Shown in pieces: positions 30,861 to 32,342 of a DNA stretch of 32,342 nt. The translations under genes and the position numbers were made by a program. A model generated the notes under the pieces. That model saw nothing but the letters and a program-made list of their open reading frames with translations. It was not told the origin of the DNA and did no database searches. Origin of the DNA: a virus; the IMG/VR virus record IMGVR_UViG_3300037502_002817, positions 1-32,342 of that record; one strand, given 5' to 3'. How positions within the stretch are numbered: position 1 is the stretch's first letter; each line of letters opens with the position of its first letter.

Positions 30861-31454
30861 ATGTTTAATAGGAACGAATCAAAAACAAAACTAGATAAAG
30901 AAATCCGTAAATTCATTGTAGATACTCGCTTAAAATTTAATAAAACTGGTACACAAATATCAGACGCTATAGGCAGAACTCAAACATGGATTACTCAGGT
31001 TGAAACTGGAAGAATAAAAAATATTAATAATGATGATCTAATTTCTCTATTTAAAAACATACTCGATTGTGACGATGAATCAGCTATAAAATATATTGAA
31101 GAGAATCAACCAACTACAAACCCTTTTGAAGAAAACATACCTATGTATAACGATAATGATATATCCGATAAATTAAAAAACGAATATAAAGAAAACGTTG
31201 ATAATATTACGGAAGGATTTAACATATTCCTTGATCGTGTACCTAATAAACAATATGCTTTAAATGTATCAAGTCAATTTACACATAACATGCACGCAGA
31301 TTTAGGCTTTATGATGGCGTTAGTTTCTGAAAATTGGTGCAAGTTAGCTAAGTTAGACTTTGAAACTAAAAAATCTATACTAAAAGATATTACAAAAATT
31401 ATTGATGAAAAAGGAACGGCTTGCCCTTATTCTGATGATGAACACAAACACTGA
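30861..31454 (+). CDS. XRE-family HTH regulator (master switch candidate)
   Basis: I choose ATG 30861: it follows AGAAAGGA and the promoter at 30796-30824, whereas the longer frame from 30711 would start upstream of that promoter. The protein has 197 residues. The N-terminal HTH (about residues 14-70) shows TRLKFNKTGTQISDAIGRTQTWITQVETGR. The C-terminal part is acidic and lacks a protease signature. It is the only sizeable plus-strand gene and faces the early operon across paired promoters with operator repeats, the layout of a CI-like or copy-control repressor. A strong terminator follows. Confidence 0.88.
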   Translation: MFNRNESKTKLDKEIRKFIVDTRLKFNKTGTQISDAIGRTQTWITQVETGRIKNINNDDLISLFKNILDCDDESAIKYIEENQPTTNPFEENIPMYNDNDISDKLKNEYKENVDNITEGFNIFLDRVPNKQYALNVSSQFTHNMHADLGFMMALVSENWCKLAKLDFETKKSILKDITKIIDEKGTACPYSDDEHKH

Positions 31455-31459
31455 CATAA

Positions 31460-31496
31460 AAAAAAGACCTTATACATTAAATGTAGGGTCTTTTTT
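31460..31496. terminator. Strong terminator after the regulator
   Basis: AAAAAAGACC (31460-31469) and GGTCTTTTTT (31487-31496), with inner TACAT/ATGTA pairing. The A-run and T-run on opposite sides make it suitable for both strands. Confidence 0.85.
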
Positions 31497-31544
31497 ATTT
31501 CTATATGACTTTCCTAGGCTTTCTGTGACGTTCCTAGAGCGATT

Positions 31545-31620
31545 TAAAATGATTATAGGGTAAATACTATGCCTATAAATTTTTAAAGGCTTAAATATGC
31601 TTATATATTTAATCATTTTA
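31545..31620. repeat. 11-bp perfect inverted repeat around a GCCT/AGGC hairpin
   Basis: TAAAATGATTA (31545-31555) and TAATCATTTTA (31610-31620) flank GCCT..AGGC. The right arm covers the stop of the 88-aa gene. TTCCTAG is repeated directly just outside, at 31511-31517 and 31531-31537. Role unknown; possibly a 3'-end structure or a recombination site. Confidence 0.55.
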
Positions 31621-31879
31621 TAGGTGGTGGTAATTTCGTTATAAATTTAGCTTTACCATCCTGATAATTTATAATATTTAAACTGCTATATTGTGGTAGT
31701 GATTCTAGGTCTTCTAATGAAAATGGGTATAATTGATCTTTTAAATGATCGAAATTTGTGCGGCCAGAACCTTTCATAAGCATATAAGATGCACTATTGA
31801 CATGCGGAAATTTACTTCCGGTATCTTGAAAATATATCATCGTTTGTGTTAAAAATAGCTTGAATTTTAACAAAAACAT
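31613..31879 (-). CDS. 88-aa hypothetical protein
   Basis: The start is ATG 31879 after a strong AGGAGGT. The N-terminus is hydrophobic and basic (residues 1-17), not a clear signal peptide. The rest is polar with a Pro-rich end (LPPPIK). It is the last of three tightly spaced genes that begin across the circular junction. No family recognised. Confidence 0.65.
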   Translation of the reverse strand: MFLLKFKLFLTQTMIYFQDTGSKFPHVNSASYMLMKGSGRTNFDHLKDQLYPFSLEDLESLPQYSSLNIINYQDGKAKFITKLPPPIK

Positions 31880-31889
31880 ATTTTACCTC

Positions 31890-32063
31890 CTAAAGGATCA
31901 TTTTTAATATTAGGTCTATGATAAATTGTATTAAATTCAGAAATATGGATAAAATAAGAGCAATAATAACTGCGAATGTGTCCTTACTTTTAATATCGTA
32001 TTTATTTAAAAAGATACGTGTAAATATAACTACAATACAAAACATGATTATAAAGTTAATCAT
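31890..32063 (-). CDS. 57-aa protein with two membrane segments
   Basis: I choose ATG 32061-32063, which follows AAGGGGGT; the longer frame to 32132 lies inside the preceding gene. Two hydrophobic stretches (about residues 2-17 and 28-52) flank a short charged loop. It resembles class II holins in outline only. No endolysin gene is near, so lysis function is unproven. Confidence 0.65.
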   Translation of the reverse strand: MINFIIMFCIVVIFTRIFLNKYDIKSKDTFAVIIALILSIFLNLIQFIIDLILKMIL

Positions 32064-32074
32064 AGAATACCCCC

Positions 32075-32296
32075 TTATTTTACGAATGAATTTTGAACTG
32101 CATCTAATACAGATACAATCGAATATAAGCAACCGTAACCAATACCGCCCGATATTACGGCGTGAATTATCCCTTGTATATCGTTTTCATTTGATTTTTT
32201 TATAACATCACTTGCAATACGGATCGCAAAAATATATTTTGCAACGGAACAGAACTGAAAAAATATTAGCTCAAGTACAGCATTTAAATTATTCAT
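32075..32296 (-). CDS. 73-aa membrane protein spanning the circular junction
   Basis: ATG 32296 (equal to position 81 of the left copy) follows AAGGGAG. Two hydrophobic segments (about residues 6-31 and 43-66), the second Gly-rich (ISGGIGYG), separated by a short charged stretch, recall small pilin-like Maff2/VirB2-type or holin-type proteins. No other conjugation genes are present, so I make no call. It leads a three-gene operon with the 57-aa and 88-aa genes and is divergent from the 22-aa peptide. Confidence 0.65.
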   Translation of the reverse strand: MNNLNAVLELIFFQFCSVAKYIFAIRIASDVIKKSNENDIQGIIHAVISGGIGYGCLYSIVSVLDAVQNSFVK

Positions 32297-32342
32297 ATAT
32301 GAAACTCCCTTATATTTAATTTTTAGAATCGAGGTGATCGCA
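32216..32342. repeat. Right copy of the 127-bp terminal overlap
   Basis: Identical to 1-127; see the left copy. It should be removed once to obtain the circular sequence. Confidence 0.9.

Noticed and set aside
32075-32296. Conjugative pilin (VirB2/Maff2-like)
   Set aside because: Only the hydrophobic outline fits, and no relaxase, coupling protein or secretion ATPase is present.
1-32342. CRISPR array or diversity-generating retroelement
   Set aside because: No regularly spaced repeat set, no Cas or reverse transcriptase gene and no template/variable repeat pair was seen.

Overview
The window is a complete circular genome opened at an arbitrary point. Bases 1-127 are repeated exactly at 32216-32342, an assembly-style overlap, so the circle is about 32,215 bp. 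The DNA is AT-rich, Shine-Dalgarno sites are of the AGGAGG/GGTGAT kind, and promoters are TTGACA/TATAAT-like with 17-bp spacers. This points to a low-GC Firmicute host, most likely a Clostridia member; that is inference from style and gene families. The element combines a siphophage morphogenesis set with a ParA-type partition cassette and a PrimPol-type replication initiator. It has a resolvase but no integrase, so I read it as a phage-plasmid.

Layout: almost every gene lies on the minus strand. At 2.0-3.7 kb is the partition region (ParA, a ribbon-helix-helix partner, two small genes). At 3.8-16.7 kb is the head and tail module, read from right to left: TerS, resolvase, TerL, portal, MuF head protein, scaffold, major capsid, connector and tail-completion proteins, major tail protein, two separate tail-assembly chaperone genes and tape measure. 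At 17.1-22.5 kb are a cold-shock protein, small unknown genes, a large tail-hub/fibre protein ending in a Peptidase_S74 chaperone, and a small HTH regulator. At 22.7-30.5 kb is the replication/early block: a 1113-aa protein that I identify as a divergent two-barrel RNA polymerase (YonO/QDE-1-like), a PrimPol initiator, three unknown genes and a decayed ParB-like gene. An XRE-family regulator at 30.9-31.5 kb is the only sizeable plus-strand gene. It faces the early block across a divergent promoter pair, so it probably sets the switch between maintenance and expression. Three small genes, two of them membrane proteins, close the circle.

The plus strand, nearly empty of genes, carries a series of promoters with near-consensus -35 and -10 boxes. 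Several are followed within about 65-400 nt by terminator-like hairpins and have no reading frame, so they look like regulatory or structural RNAs. The best candidates are at 392-493, 1259-1645 (large and highly structured), 1787-1924, 22601-22742, 26177-26262 and 29751-29817. Two further densely folded gene-free stretches lie at 15299-15481 and 22059-22210.

Working model (inference): the host sigma-A polymerase transcribes the regulator, the early block and the plus-strand RNAs. The PrimPol protein initiates replication, and ParA with its partner and the resolvase stabilise the plasmid state. The element's own RNA polymerase may then transcribe late genes or prime DNA. No endolysin, recognisable holin, distal tail protein or integrase was found.
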